From Deltaproteobacteria bacterium (lineage in GTDB: Bacteria > Desulfobacterota > BSN033 > UBA1163): a DNA stretch of 63,085 nucleotides. The notes beneath the pieces are model-generated. The model was not told the DNA's origin. It saw only the letters and a list, made by a program, of their open reading frames with translations, and did not search any database. Both the position numbers and the translations under genes were made by a program. Positions 38,886 through 47,673 of the stretch are shown piece by piece (the first letter of the stretch is position 1; every line of letters starts with the position of its first letter). Location of the stretch: assembly GCA_018333535.1 (NCBI GenBank), contig JAGXTA010000150.1, forward strand, positions 1-63,085. Direction: 5' to 3'.

Positions 38886-40088
38886 ATGGAGATCGTAGAG
38901 TTAAAAAAGGGGATCTATTGGGTGGGGGCGATTGATTGGAATGTCAGAGATTTTCATGGATACTCTACTCCAACGGGGACTACTTACAATGCCTATCTGA
39001 TTCTGGATGAAAAGAATGTCCTTGTCGATACGGTCAAGGCACCCTTCTATCTGGAGATGCTGGGACGGATTTCGGAGATCGTCGATCCGACTAAAATCGA
39101 CATCATCGTATCGAATCATGTGGAGATGGATCACTCCAGCTCGCTTCCTCAGATTGTGGAACGAATCGGGAATCCGGTGGTGATCACTTCAGAAAGGGGA
39201 CGGAAGGGACTGGAGAAACATTATAAGAGGCCGATGAATTTTAGAGTGGTAAAAACAGGAGAAACTCACTCCATTGGCCGTCGCACCCTTGCTTTTGTGG
39301 AGGCTCCGATGCTTCACTGGCCGGACAGCATGTTTACCTATATTCCTGAAGACCGTGTCCTGCTGCCCAATGATGCCTTTGGCCAGCATATCGCTTCTTC
39401 CTACCGATTTGCAGATGAGGTTGGGGACGAGGTGATGAAGCATGCCGCAAAATATTATGCCAACATCCTCTGGCCACTGGCTCCCCTCATCCTCAAGAAG
39501 ATAGATGAGGTTGTAAAGATGGGAATCCCTATTGACGTGATCGGACCCAGCCATGGTCTCATCTGGAGAAAAGATCCAGGTCGAATCATTAATGCCTATG
39601 TGGAATGGAGCCAGGGGAAAGCTGGCAAGAAAATCCTCGTCGTCTATGATACGATGTGGGGAAGCACCGAAGCGTTGGCAAAAGCGATTTTGAAAGGATT
39701 GATCGAGGAAGGAGCGGAGGCAAAGCTTCTCCATCTTCGATCGAATCATCGCAGTGATATTATCGAGGAGATGCTCGAAGCCAAAGGAGTCCTGCTGGGT
39801 TCCCCAACTTTGAATAACGGGATGTTTCCCACGATGGGGGATTTCCTGACCTATATGAGAGGTCTGAGACCGAAGGGAAAATTCTTTGGCCTCTTCGGAT
39901 CGTATGGATGGGGAGGAGGGGCGGTCAAAGAGATGAGAAGAAGTCTCGAACAAGAGAAGTTCGACATCTGGGAGAAGGAACTTACTGCCCAGTATATTCC
40001 CGATCCGGAAGAAATTCAAAAAGCCATTGAGTTCGGGAAGGAGTTTGCAAAGAAAGTAGAATCGAATAGCACGAATGACAGCAAATGA
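38886..40088 (+). CDS. fprA: flavodiiron protein (A-type flavoprotein)
   Basis: 400 residues. N-terminal metallo-beta-lactamase domain with the di-iron ligands NHVEMDHSS (His78, Glu80, Asp82, His83), MLHWPDSMFTY and GPSHGLIW; C-terminal flavodoxin domain from ~250 (VVYDTMWGSTEALA, LLGSPTLNNGMFP, FGSYGWGGGAVKEM). It reduces O2 to water and/or NO to N2O with electrons from rubredoxin or similar, protecting an anaerobe from oxygen. No rubredoxin gene is adjacent, although the nearby zinc-ribbon protein has CxxC pairs. Confidence 0.95.
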   Translation: MEIVELKKGIYWVGAIDWNVRDFHGYSTPTGTTYNAYLILDEKNVLVDTVKAPFYLEMLGRISEIVDPTKIDIIVSNHVEMDHSSSLPQIVERIGNPVVITSERGRKGLEKHYKRPMNFRVVKTGETHSIGRRTLAFVEAPMLHWPDSMFTYIPEDRVLLPNDAFGQHIASSYRFADEVGDEVMKHAAKYYANILWPLAPLILKKIDEVVKMGIPIDVIGPSHGLIWRKDPGRIINAYVEWSQGKAGKKILVVYDTMWGSTEALAKAILKGLIEEGAEAKLLHLRSNHRSDIIEEMLEAKGVLLGSPTLNNGMFPTMGDFLTYMRGLRPKGKFFGLFGSYGWGGGAVKEMRRSLEQEKFDIWEKELTAQYIPDPEEIQKAIEFGKEFAKKVESNSTNDSK

Positions 40089-40184
40089 GTCGGAACGACT
40101 GTCGTACCGACACACGAATAGGTTTTATTCGTGTAATTCGTTATCATTCGTGTAATTCGCCATCTCACTTTAGGCACTTATGAA

Positions 40185-40619
40185 ATGAAAGAACCTACCG
40201 GCCCTTACAATCCAATTGTCATGGATCATTTCAACCATCCACGGAATATGGGGGAGATGGATAATCCCGACGGAGTGGGAGAAGCTCAGAATCCTGTCTG
40301 CGGGGATACGATGCGTCTCTTCATCAGGGTTGAGTCGAACCGGATTGTTGATGTCAAATTTCTCACCTTTGGGTGCGGTGCGGCCATCGCTTCATCAAGC
40401 CTTGCAACGGAGATGATCAAGGGAAAGACGATTGAAGAAGTCCTTAAGATTTCGGATGAGGATATCGTCAAAGAACTAGGAGGACTTCCACCCTCAAAAA
40501 TCCACTGCTCCATTCTTGCGGAGATGGTGATCAAAGCGGCTGTGGAGGATTACAGGAAGAAAGTAAATATAGGATCACCCCCACCCTCGCCCTCCCCCAT
40601 CGAGGGGGAGGGAATTTGA
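40185..40619 (+). CDS. IscU/NifU-like Fe-S scaffold
   Basis: 144 residues. YNPIVMDHFNHPRNMGEMDN at the N-terminus, Cys in NPVCGDTMRL, Cys in FLTFGCGAAIASSSLATEM, and Cys in PSKIHCSILAEMVI give the three cluster-holding cysteines of IscU. It should assemble Fe-S clusters; no cysteine desulfurase gene is next to it. The last ~12 residues (SPPPSPSPIEGEGI) come from a hairpin repeat, so the native end was probably after DYRKKV. Long gap (96 nt) of ATTCGTGTAATTCG repeats before it. Confidence 0.9.
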   Translation: MKEPTGPYNPIVMDHFNHPRNMGEMDNPDGVGEAQNPVCGDTMRLFIRVESNRIVDVKFLTFGCGAAIASSSLATEMIKGKTIEEVLKISDEDIVKELGGLPPSKIHCSILAEMVIKAAVEDYRKKVNIGSPPPSPSPIEGEGI

Positions 40620-40691
40620 ATTTTCGCTCTGCGATTTAATTGGAGAGGTCCACAATTATTACCCTCTCCCCTGGAGGGTTAGGGTGAGGGG
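40577..40691. repeat. two hairpin repeats after the iscU-like gene
   Basis: CACCCCCACCCTCGCCCTCCCCC/GGGGGAGGG and ACCCTCTCCCCTGG/AGGGTTAGGGTGAGGGGG. The first is read in frame at the 3' end of the scaffold gene. Confidence 0.8.
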
Positions 40692-40715
40692 GACAAAGAT
40701 GGAAGAAGGATGAGA

Positions 40716-42071
40716 ATGACCGGAAGAGAAACTTGTCTCCGCTTATTAAAAGATGTAGTTCGGGAATCTCCTGCTGATCAAACCGAGGTCCTCCTCCTGA
40801 CGGAGGATTCCTCTCTCACCCGTTTTGCCAAATCCTCGGTCCATCAACATGTGGCAGAGAAGAACAGGACATTGATCCTTCGGGTCGTTATAGACAAAAA
40901 AATCGCCGTATTGTCAACAAATCTCCTCGACCGTTCCTCAATCAGAGATTTAGTTAAAAAGGCCATTTCCATCGCCCGGATCCAACATCCCAATGAGGAC
41001 TTCGTTTCCCTACCCAACCCCAAACCCATTCCACAGATAGATACCTTCCATGAGAATATCAAATCCCTTACACCGGCTCGAAAGGTAAGGATCATCAAGG
41101 ATCTCTTTAAAATGGTGAGGGGAAAGGGTTTGGAGGCTTCGGGTTCCTTTTCGAATGGAGCGGTGGAGATGGCTGTGGCCAACTCTTTCGGAGTGGAAGC
41201 CTATCAGAACTATTCAGATCTTGTCTTTCATCTGATCGTTGAGAAGGATGGAGGGTCTGGATATGCCAGTTATGTGTCGAGGGATCCCGCTCAACTGGAT
41301 ATCGACTCCTTAGCCAAGGAGGCGATTGTAAAGGCCTTGAGAGGGGAACCGGCTCAGATTGAACCCGGAGAGTATGAGGTGATCCTGGAGCCCTATGCAG
41401 TGAGCGACCTCCTCTCCTTTCTGGGCTATCTGGGGTTTCATGCGCTGGCTATTCAGGAAGGAAGAAGCTTCTTCTGCAATGAGTTTGGCAGGAAGCTGGT
41501 CGATTCAAGGGTGACGATCTATGATGATGGCCTTGACCCTGAAGGATTGCAGATTCCTTTCGATTTTGAAGGGATTCCAAAACAAAGGGTAACCTTCCTT
41601 GAAGAAGGCGTGGCCAAAGGGGTGACCTATGATTCCTTTACGGGAAATCGTGAGGGAAAGAATTCCACCGGTCATGGTCTCATCGCACCCAATACCGAAG
41701 GTCCCATTCCTATCAATCTGTTTATGCAGGGAGGAGAATCCTCACTGGAGGAGATGGTCCGATCTGTTCGAAAAGGAATCTATGTCACACGTTTTCACTA
41801 CACCAATGTGGTTGAACCGATGAAAGCGGTTTTGACCGGGATGACCCGTGATGGGACCTTTTTGATTGAAGAAGGCGAGATCAAGAGGCCGATTAAGAAT
41901 CTGAGATTTACGGAATCCGTCCTCAGGGCGCTTTCCCGTGTCAGCGCTGTTTCGAGAGAGCGAAAAATCTGTTCCGAGGGAACGGTTTATTCGAGACGTT
42001 TCATCACAGGCGTGGTTGCCCCCGCGATTAAGGTGGATGGGTTTAATTTCTCGGGAGTCTCAGCGTTATAA
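40716..42071 (+). CDS. TldE/PmbA-like subunit
   Basis: 451 residues from the ATG at 40716 (another two codons upstream is too close to the ribosome-binding site). PmbA/TldE features: KSSVHQHVAEKNRTLILRV, EASGSFSNGAVEMAVANSFG, and a C-terminal TGVVAPAIKVDGFNFSG. It lacks the HExxH of the catalytic partner. With TldD, encoded at 42557, it forms a heterodimeric metalloprotease that degrades unfolded or modified peptides. The pair is interrupted by a repeat-embedded DUF559 gene. Confidence 0.88.
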   Translation: MTGRETCLRLLKDVVRESPADQTEVLLLTEDSSLTRFAKSSVHQHVAEKNRTLILRVVIDKKIAVLSTNLLDRSSIRDLVKKAISIARIQHPNEDFVSLPNPKPIPQIDTFHENIKSLTPARKVRIIKDLFKMVRGKGLEASGSFSNGAVEMAVANSFGVEAYQNYSDLVFHLIVEKDGGSGYASYVSRDPAQLDIDSLAKEAIVKALRGEPAQIEPGEYEVILEPYAVSDLLSFLGYLGFHALAIQEGRSFFCNEFGRKLVDSRVTIYDDGLDPEGLQIPFDFEGIPKQRVTFLEEGVAKGVTYDSFTGNREGKNSTGHGLIAPNTEGPIPINLFMQGGESSLEEMVRSVRKGIYVTRFHYTNVVEPMKAVLTGMTRDGTFLIEEGEIKRPIKNLRFTESVLRALSRVSAVSRERKICSEGTVYSRRFITGVVAPAIKVDGFNFSGVSAL

Positions 42072-42081
42072 CCCTTTTCCA

Positions 42082-42510
42082 TTGAACATTCCCTCTACCC
42101 TTTGGGGAGAGGGGAAGGGTGAGGGGCAAACCTTCAAGGGGAATAAAATTAAAAGAAAAAATATTGATAAATGTAAGAAGCTACGAAGAGATCAAACAGA
42201 AGCCGAAAAAAGACTCTGGTCAATATTGCGGAATCGTCAATTGGCTGGAGCAAAATTTAGGAGGCAATTTTCTGTAGGAAATTGCATATTAGATTTTTAC
42301 TCTCCTGAATATCGGCTTGGGATAGAGGCCGATGGCGGTCAGCATTATGAAGATAAAGGAAAGCAAGGCGACAAGGTTAGGGAAAAGGAACTGTATAAAT
42401 TGGGGATAGAAATATTAAGGTTTAACGATAATGAGATATTGAACAATATTGAAGGAGTTCTTGAAATAATTCAAAAGAACTTAAGAAGAAAAGAATCCCC
42501 CTCACCTTAA
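42082..42510 (+). CDS. DUF559 (Vsr-like) endonuclease embedded in a hairpin repeat
   Basis: 142 residues if started at the TTG at 42082; no ATG precedes the domain and the open frame further upstream is only a shadow of tldE, so the true start is uncertain. Domain: KLRRDQTEAEKRLWSILRNR, AGAKFRRQFSVGNCILDFYS, RLGIEADGGQHYED, then GIEILRFNDNEIL. This is the PD-(D/E)xK fold of very-short-patch-repair endonucleases. On both sides are halves of the G/C-rich hairpin: CCCTCTACCC...GGGGAGAGGGGAAGGGTGAGGGG before, CCCCCTCACCTTAATCCTCTCCCCC after. This suggests a rider on the repeat. Confidence 0.68.
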   Translation: MNIPSTLWGEGKGEGQTFKGNKIKRKNIDKCKKLRRDQTEAEKRLWSILRNRQLAGAKFRRQFSVGNCILDFYSPEYRLGIEADGGQHYEDKGKQGDKVREKELYKLGIEILRFNDNEILNNIEGVLEIIQKNLRRKESPSP

Positions 42511-42556
42511 TCCTCTCCCCCATGGGTAGAGGAGATAATAAGATGGAGTGGTTTAA

Positions 42557-43999
42557 TTGAGAAATCTGATCGAAAATATTCTTGACCTCGCTAAACTCAA
42601 AAAGGTGGATTACGCGGATATCCGGGTCGTCCATCGCCGGACCGAAGAGATCGGGGTGAAGAATGGAAATGTGGAAGCCTTTACCCATGATGAGGATTCT
42701 GGCTTCGGGATCAGGGTCCTTTTCCAAGGAGCCTGGGGATTTGCCTCCAGCTCTAAAATGACGAAAACGGAGATGGAGACCGTTTTTGCAAAGGCATTAA
42801 AGATATCCAGGGCAAGTTTAAAAGTTAGAGGAAATGGGGTCGTTTATCCCTCTGCTTCCCCAAAGGTGGATCAATACAGGACTTCCAATTCTATCGATCC
42901 CTTTAAAGTCCCCCCTGAAAAAAAACTGAATCTTCTCCTGGCCTCTGACGAGATGATGAGGAGAAATCGGAATGTAAAGATCTCAGAGGCCTTTATGGGA
43001 TCTTATAAAACAGAGAAGACCTTTGCCTCCACAGAAGGCTCCTATATTGAGCAGGAGATTGTGGAGTGCGGGGCAGGCATTTCAGCCACTGCGATTGACA
43101 GTGGAGAGATCCAGGTCCGTTCCTATCCCAACTCCTTCAGGGGAAATTTTGCCACAAAGGGATATGAATGGATTGAGGCGTTAGCGCTTAAGGATCATGC
43201 GGAGAAGATTGCGGAAGAGGTTGTGCAACTTCTTTACGCAAAACCCTTCCCATCAAAAGTCACAACCCTGATTCTTGATGGTTCTCAACTGGCGCTTCAG
43301 ATTCATGAGTCGATTGGCCATCCCATTGAGCTCGACCGGGTGCTCGGAACAGAGGCGAGTTATGCGGGGACCAGTTTTGTCAGACCGGAGATGGTGGGCT
43401 CTTTTAAGTATGGTGCGGAGATCGTCAATGTGGTGGCGGATGCGACCCATCCCGGAGGATTGGGGACTTTCGGATACGATGATGAGGGAATCCAGGCCCG
43501 GAGGGTTCCAATCATCTCGCAGGGGGTTCTGGTCAATCTTCTCACATCGAGAGAGACGGCCCATGTGCTCGGCAAAGAGAGCAACGGAACGATGAGGGCG
43601 GACGGGTGGAATCGAATTCCCCTTATCCGGATGACAAACATCAACCTGGAGCCCGGGGAATGGACATTGGAAAATATGATCTCCGATACGGAAGAGGGGG
43701 TTTTCTTAAGTACGAATCGGAGCTGGTCGATCGACGATAAGAGGATCAATTTTCAGTTTGGCACGGAGATCGGCTGGGAGATTAAGAACGGAAAAATCGG
43801 AGAGATGATCAAGAACCCCACCTATACGGGGATTACTCCCCAGTTCTGGAACTCCTGCGACGCCATTGCCAACAAGGACCACTGGCAGATGTGGGGGACA
43901 CCGAACTGTGGAAAGGGAGAGCCCGGGCAGGTGGCCCATGTGGGACACGGCGCTTCGCCGGCGCGATTCAGAAATGTTCAGGTGGGAGTGATGAAATAG
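42557..43999 (+). CDS. tldD: TldD-like metalloprotease subunit
   Basis: 480 residues from a TTG at 42557 with GGAG 8 nt upstream. The zinc motif is His250-Glu-Ser-Ile-Gly-His254 (LQIHESIGHPIELDR). Other TldD segments: ADIRVVHRRTEEIGVKNGN, DDEGIQARRVPIISQGVLVN, and the C-terminal TYTGITPQFWNSCDAIAN, MWGTPNCGKGEPGQ. Works with TldE (upstream). Complete at both ends. Confidence 0.92.
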   Translation: MRNLIENILDLAKLKKVDYADIRVVHRRTEEIGVKNGNVEAFTHDEDSGFGIRVLFQGAWGFASSSKMTKTEMETVFAKALKISRASLKVRGNGVVYPSASPKVDQYRTSNSIDPFKVPPEKKLNLLLASDEMMRRNRNVKISEAFMGSYKTEKTFASTEGSYIEQEIVECGAGISATAIDSGEIQVRSYPNSFRGNFATKGYEWIEALALKDHAEKIAEEVVQLLYAKPFPSKVTTLILDGSQLALQIHESIGHPIELDRVLGTEASYAGTSFVRPEMVGSFKYGAEIVNVVADATHPGGLGTFGYDDEGIQARRVPIISQGVLVNLLTSRETAHVLGKESNGTMRADGWNRIPLIRMTNINLEPGEWTLENMISDTEEGVFLSTNRSWSIDDKRINFQFGTEIGWEIKNGKIGEMIKNPTYTGITPQFWNSCDAIANKDHWQMWGTPNCGKGEPGQVAHVGHGASPARFRNVQVGVMK

Positions 44000-44038
44000 A
44001 ATGGGGAGATTGGGGGATAGGGTGTATAGGGAGAATTT

Positions 44039-44194
44039 TTATTCGTCTTTTTTGGTGACGTCTTTGGCGTAGCCTTCCCTAAAACCCTCCACCACTTCCT
44101 TGGACACTTTCTTTGTGGCCTCGAAGATCTTTTTCAAGCCTTCCTTAAAGAGTTCCTTTGCTTCCTCGAGTTCTTCTTCTTTCTCTTCTTTCAT
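44039..44194 (-). CDS. 51-residue charged helical protein, unknown
   Basis: Reads KEEKEEELEEAKELFKEGLK and IFEATKKVSKEVVEGFREGY, ending TKKDE. Long amphipathic helix with many Glu and Lys. The ribosome-binding site is weak. Codon use and length make it a plausible gene but I recognise no family. Confidence 0.5.
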   Translation of the reverse strand: MKEEKEEELEEAKELFKEGLKKIFEATKKVSKEVVEGFREGYAKDVTKKDE

Positions 44195-44300
44195 TGTTTC
44201 AACCGCATAGCGCAAAGCGCATAGGGCATAGCGGATTCAATTCTATCACTTTCAACTTTAAAATCTTGTTTTTTATTCCGCAATCCGCATTCCAAAATAT

Positions 44301-44888
44301 TTATTTTCCCATCTTCTTCATTCTCTCAATCTGTGCTCTTACCCGCTGGGCCTTTTCACTCTTTGAGTCAACCTTGAGATATTCCTCCCAGGCTTTGATG
44401 GCCCCCTGTATATCGTTTTTATCATGGAGAAGCACAATGCCGATATTATATCGGCTATTGACGTGTCTGGGGTCGGATTGGGCGGTTTTCCTAAACTCTT
44501 CAATGGCGCGGTCAAAGTCTCCCAGGGCCCTATACATAATCCCCATATCGGTCCTGACATTGGCATTTTCCGGCTTGATGGCGAGATACTGAGTGTATGC
44601 CTCAATGGACTCCTTAGGCTGTCCGGTATCAAAGTATAGATTGCCGAGCTCCTCAAGAGCCGACAGGTTTTTGGGGTCCTTTTTGACGATGTCCTTCAGG
44701 GTGTTGATCCTGAGGTTCATCGCTGTGAGGTCCGGTTCTTCCTGTGCCATTTGAGACACTTGAGGAGGGGGTCCTCCTGCCACCTTTTCTGCCCCTTTGG
44801 TTCCTCTCAGGATCGCTACGATTGCACCTGTGATAAACCCGACAAGAAAGGCGATTAAAATTGCCAAAATTGCCGTCTCTTTTTTCAT
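44301..44888 (-). CDS. membrane-anchored TPR protein
   Basis: 195 residues. N-terminal membrane anchor (ILAILIAFLVGFITGAIVAI), then tetratricopeptide repeats: LSALEELGNLYFDTGQPKES, ANVRTDMGIMYRALGDFDRA, HVNSRYNIGIVLLHDKND, and IKAWEEYLKVDSKSEKAQRV. The arrangement resembles cytochrome c biogenesis CcmH/NrfG-like TPR proteins, but no such genes are near, so only a scaffold role is stated. Good GGAGG ribosome-binding site. Confidence 0.87.
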   Translation of the reverse strand: MKKETAILAILIAFLVGFITGAIVAILRGTKGAEKVAGGPPPQVSQMAQEEPDLTAMNLRINTLKDIVKKDPKNLSALEELGNLYFDTGQPKESIEAYTQYLAIKPENANVRTDMGIMYRALGDFDRAIEEFRKTAQSDPRHVNSRYNIGIVLLHDKNDIQGAIKAWEEYLKVDSKSEKAQRVRAQIERMKKMGK

Positions 44889-45018
44889 TCTGCCTCCTTT
44901 TTAAAAATAATCATAACACGGAATGAAAGAAACGAAAAGTCGCATATTTCTTTTGATTTTTGGGGAACCAAATGGTAATAATAGATTATAGATCTCCATC
45001 GAAAAAGGAGGAATGATC

Positions 45019-45255
45019 ATGAAATGCTATATCTGTGCCAAACAGGGAGTGGATTCGGAGGCAGTGGCCATCTGCATTGTCTGCGGCATGGGGCTCTGTT
45101 TAGGCCATGCGATCAAAGAAGCCTTGGCCGTAAAAGATATTATTGACTGGGGATTCGGGAAAGAAGAATTTTCTTACCCCCATACGATCCCGCGTTTTAT
45201 CTGTGCCGAATGTAAACTGGCCATCGAGCAGAGAAAAAGGGTAGAAAGAAAATAA
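45019..45255 (+). CDS. DUF2180 zinc-finger protein
   Basis: 78 residues from the second ATG (45019); the first at 45013 is one nucleotide from the AAGGAGG site and so too close. Cys pattern MKCYICAKQG, AICIVCGMGLCLGHA and FICAECKLA matches DUF2180, a small cysteine-rich family of unknown function in anaerobes and archaea. Binds zinc presumably. Stands alone, followed by a dispersed repeat. Confidence 0.78.
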   Translation: MKCYICAKQGVDSEAVAICIVCGMGLCLGHAIKEALAVKDIIDWGFGKEEFSYPHTIPRFICAECKLAIEQRKRVERK

Positions 45256-45287
45256 ATATACATAATGAGATCAGTCTTAACCTGTTT

Positions 45288-45350
45288 GTCATTCCGGGCT
45301 TGACCCGGAATCCAGTGTTTCCCTGGATTCCCGCTTTCGCGGGAATGACG
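45288..45350. repeat. GTCATTCCGGG ... GGGAATGAC dispersed repeat
   Basis: GTCATTCCGGGCTTGACCCGG AATCCAG and CTGGATTCCCGCTTTCGCGGG AATGAC in inverted arms; same family as 29416 and the cores of 32191 and 37335. Confidence 0.78.
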
Positions 45351-45435
45351 GGTTCTATTGCGATTAATGACGTTTGTGTATAGTTCGGAGTAAAAAAAGA
45401 TTGTTTTTTGTGCTGAGATTGCCGATAATCTTTCT

Positions 45436-45801
45436 ATGAAAAAGATTCTAGTGGTAGAGGATGAAGAGGGTCTGAGGCTTCTCTATGAGGAGGAGCTGGA
45501 GGCGGAAGGCTATGAGGTCATCACCGCCCGAAACGGGAAAGAGGCCATCCAGAAATTGGAGGTAGAGAAGCCTGATCTGATCATCCTTGACATCGTCATG
45601 CCTGTGATGGATGGAATGGAGGCTCTCGGCCGGATCGTCGGAAAGGACAGGAAAATCCCCATCATTCTCAATAGTTCTTACTCCGGATATCGAGAGGACT
45701 TCATGAGCTGGGTGGCGGACGCCTATGTGACGAAGTCGAGCGATCTCGAAGAGCTGAAAGCGAAGGTGAAAGAGCTGCTGGAGAAAGGCAAAGCCAGATG
45801 A
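45436..45801 (+). CDS. single-domain response regulator
   Basis: 121 residues, receiver domain only. Acidic pair at ~8-9 (VVEDEEG), phosphorylated Asp in LIILDIVMPVMDG (~52), Ser/Thr in ILNSSYSG and Lys in VTKSSDLEELK. There is no output domain. It overlaps the glgC start by 4 nt (ATGA), an unusual coupling suggesting that it acts on glycogen synthesis or simply shares expression. No histidine kinase is nearby. Confidence 0.92.
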   Translation: MKKILVVEDEEGLRLLYEEELEAEGYEVITARNGKEAIQKLEVEKPDLIILDIVMPVMDGMEALGRIVGKDRKIPIILNSSYSGYREDFMSWVADAYVTKSSDLEELKAKVKELLEKGKAR

Positions 45802-47003
45802 AGAAGGTTGTCACCATGCTCCTGGCAGGGGGGCGAGGCGAGAGACTCTATCCCCTTACACGGGATCGAGCCAAACCGGCTGTCCCCTTTGGCGCCATCT
45901 ACCGGATCATCGATTTCACCCTTTCCAATTGTATCAACTCAGAGATCAGACACATCTATATCCTCACCCAATATAAATCGACCTCTTTGCATCGCCACAT
46001 TCAATTGGGCTGGAACATCCTTTCCACTGCCCTGGGGGAATTCATAGAGGTCATCCCGGCCCAACAGAGGATTGATGAGCATTGGTATCAGGGGACGGCT
46101 GATGCTATCTTTCAGAATATCTATACCTTACAGCACGAGAAACCCGACCTCGTCCTCATCCTATCCGGCGACCACATCTATAAGATGGACTACCGGAAGA
46201 TGATCGCCTATCACGTGGAGAAGGGGGCGGATTTAACCGTGGCCTCCATCCGGATGGATCGCAGTTTGTCAAAAGAGTTCGGCGTCATGGAAGTAGACCG
46301 GGAGGGGCGGATTGTGGGATTTCAGGAGAAACCTGAAGAACCCAGGACTATTCCCGGAGACCCGGAAGGTATCCTGGCATCGATGGGGATCTATATCTTC
46401 AATACGGAGATCCTGGTAAGACGATTGGTCGAAAATGCCCGGTCCGATTCAAGCCATGATTTTGGCAAAGATATCATTCCTGCGATGATTAAAAAGGATC
46501 GCGTCTTTAATTTCGATTTCAGACAGGGTGATTGCGGAGGGATGGGATACTGGAAGGATGTGGGAACGATCGATGCCTATTACGAAGCCAACATGGACCT
46601 GGTTGCTGTGATCCCTCAGCTCAACCTCTACGATCCGGAATGGCCCATTCTCGCCCATCAACAGCCCTATCCACCGGCCAAGACCGTCCTGCTGGAAGAA
46701 GGGAGGGTTGGCATGGCTCTCAACTCCATCCTCTCCCATGGCTCCATCATCAGCGGAGGCAGTGTGAAGCGATCGATCCTTTCGCCGAAAGTGATGGTCC
46801 ACAGTTACGCCGAGGTTAAAGATTCCATCCTCCTATCAGGGGTGGATGTGGGGAGGCATTCAAAAATCAGGAAGGCGATTATTGACAAGGACGTTCAAAT
46901 TCCCGAGAGGATGGAGATCGGTTACGATCTGGACGAAGATGCAAAACGATTCACAGTGACCGCCTCAGGGATTGTAGTGGTTCCCAAGTGGATCAAACTC
47001 TGA
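45798..47003 (+). CDS. glgC: glucose-1-phosphate adenylyltransferase
   Basis: 401 residues, full length. Pyrophosphorylase start MLLAGGRGERLYPLTRDRAK, FGAIYRIIDFTLSNC, LSGDHIYKMDYR, FQEKPEEP, and WKDVGTIDAYYEANMDL; C-terminal left-handed beta-helix (ILSHGSIISGGSVKRSILS, SYAEVKDSILLSGVDVGR). Makes ADP-glucose for glycogen. No glgA or glgB is adjacent. Coupled to the response regulator upstream. Confidence 0.95.
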   Translation: MKKVVTMLLAGGRGERLYPLTRDRAKPAVPFGAIYRIIDFTLSNCINSEIRHIYILTQYKSTSLHRHIQLGWNILSTALGEFIEVIPAQQRIDEHWYQGTADAIFQNIYTLQHEKPDLVLILSGDHIYKMDYRKMIAYHVEKGADLTVASIRMDRSLSKEFGVMEVDREGRIVGFQEKPEEPRTIPGDPEGILASMGIYIFNTEILVRRLVENARSDSSHDFGKDIIPAMIKKDRVFNFDFRQGDCGGMGYWKDVGTIDAYYEANMDLVAVIPQLNLYDPEWPILAHQQPYPPAKTVLLEEGRVGMALNSILSHGSIISGGSVKRSILSPKVMVHSYAEVKDSILLSGVDVGRHSKIRKAIIDKDVQIPERMEIGYDLDEDAKRFTVTASGIVVVPKWIKL

Positions 47004-47029
47004 ATCAAAAGAACGCGATGCGCATAGCG

Positions 47030-47218
47030 CTAAGCGCTTAGCGTTTTTAGATCAAGGATATCGGAAATGTTGATCTCGAGCATCTTCACTGAGGCGAGGA
47101 TCCGGCCTGCATTCCGGTCCACCGCCTGAATCCCGCCGGAAAACTCCTTCAATTCAAGAGCAGCCTTCTTAATCTTCTTGATTCGAGCATCCATCTGTTT
47201 TAGTTTCGCACGGCTCAT
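47030..47218 (-). CDS. 62-residue helical protein, unknown
   Basis: Begins SRAKLKQMDARIKKIKKAAL and continues LKEFSGGIQAVDRNAGRILA. Good AAAGGAGAG ribosome-binding site. The end runs into a GCGCTAAGCGC repeat. Seen in no family I can name. Confidence 0.6.
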   Translation of the reverse strand: MSRAKLKQMDARIKKIKKAALELKEFSGGIQAVDRNAGRILASVKMLEINISDILDLKTLSA

Positions 47219-47299
47219 CGTTTACTCTCCTTTTACGAATTACCCGAATGATAACGAATTGATCGAATAATGAGCAGTCTAGTAATTGAATTGATATAA

Positions 47300-47560
47300 G
47301 CATTGGAAAATCTCCCCTATCCCCTCTTTGCCAAAGAGGGGTAATCCCTCCCTTCCCCCATCATAAGGGGGAAGGAGATGAGATAAGAAACAGCCAGGTG
47401 AATATATAAAACCATTGTTGAACAACATCGCGACAAGAAATTGTAATACTCCAATCGAGTGAAAATATTTTGACAAAATCCCCTCTAACTCCCCTTTGCC
47501 AAAGGGGAGGACTTATTATTATCCCCCTTTGGAAAAGGGGGAATAAGGGGGATTTTAATA
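47300..47560. repeat. cluster of CCCCTCTTTGCC-type hairpin repeats and ATTCG words
   Basis: AAAATCTCCCCTATCCCCTCTTTGCCAAAGAGGGG (from 47309), a CCCTTCCCCCATCATAAGGGGGAAGG hairpin, and CAAAATCCCCTCTAACTCCCC...GGGGGAATAAGGGGGATTTT (47476-47559). ATTCG-type direct repeats occur at 47230-47275 and 47645-47672. No gene is supported in 47219-47673. Confidence 0.75.
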
Positions 47561-47673
47561 TAGGGTTTAACAAACCTTTAAATAGTCTCGCTATCAAGTT
47601 TGCAGCTCAATCAAGCAATAATTTTTCACTCAATTGGGGTGTTACATTCGTTGTCATTCGTGTTTCATTCGTT

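Noticed and set aside
41938-42081. N-terminal extension of the DUF559 frame
   Set aside because: It overlaps the conserved end of tldE in another frame and shows no domain.
47219-47673. possible CRISPR array in the repeat cluster
   Set aside because: Repeats differ in sequence and spacing, are hairpins of a dispersed family, and no cas gene is present.
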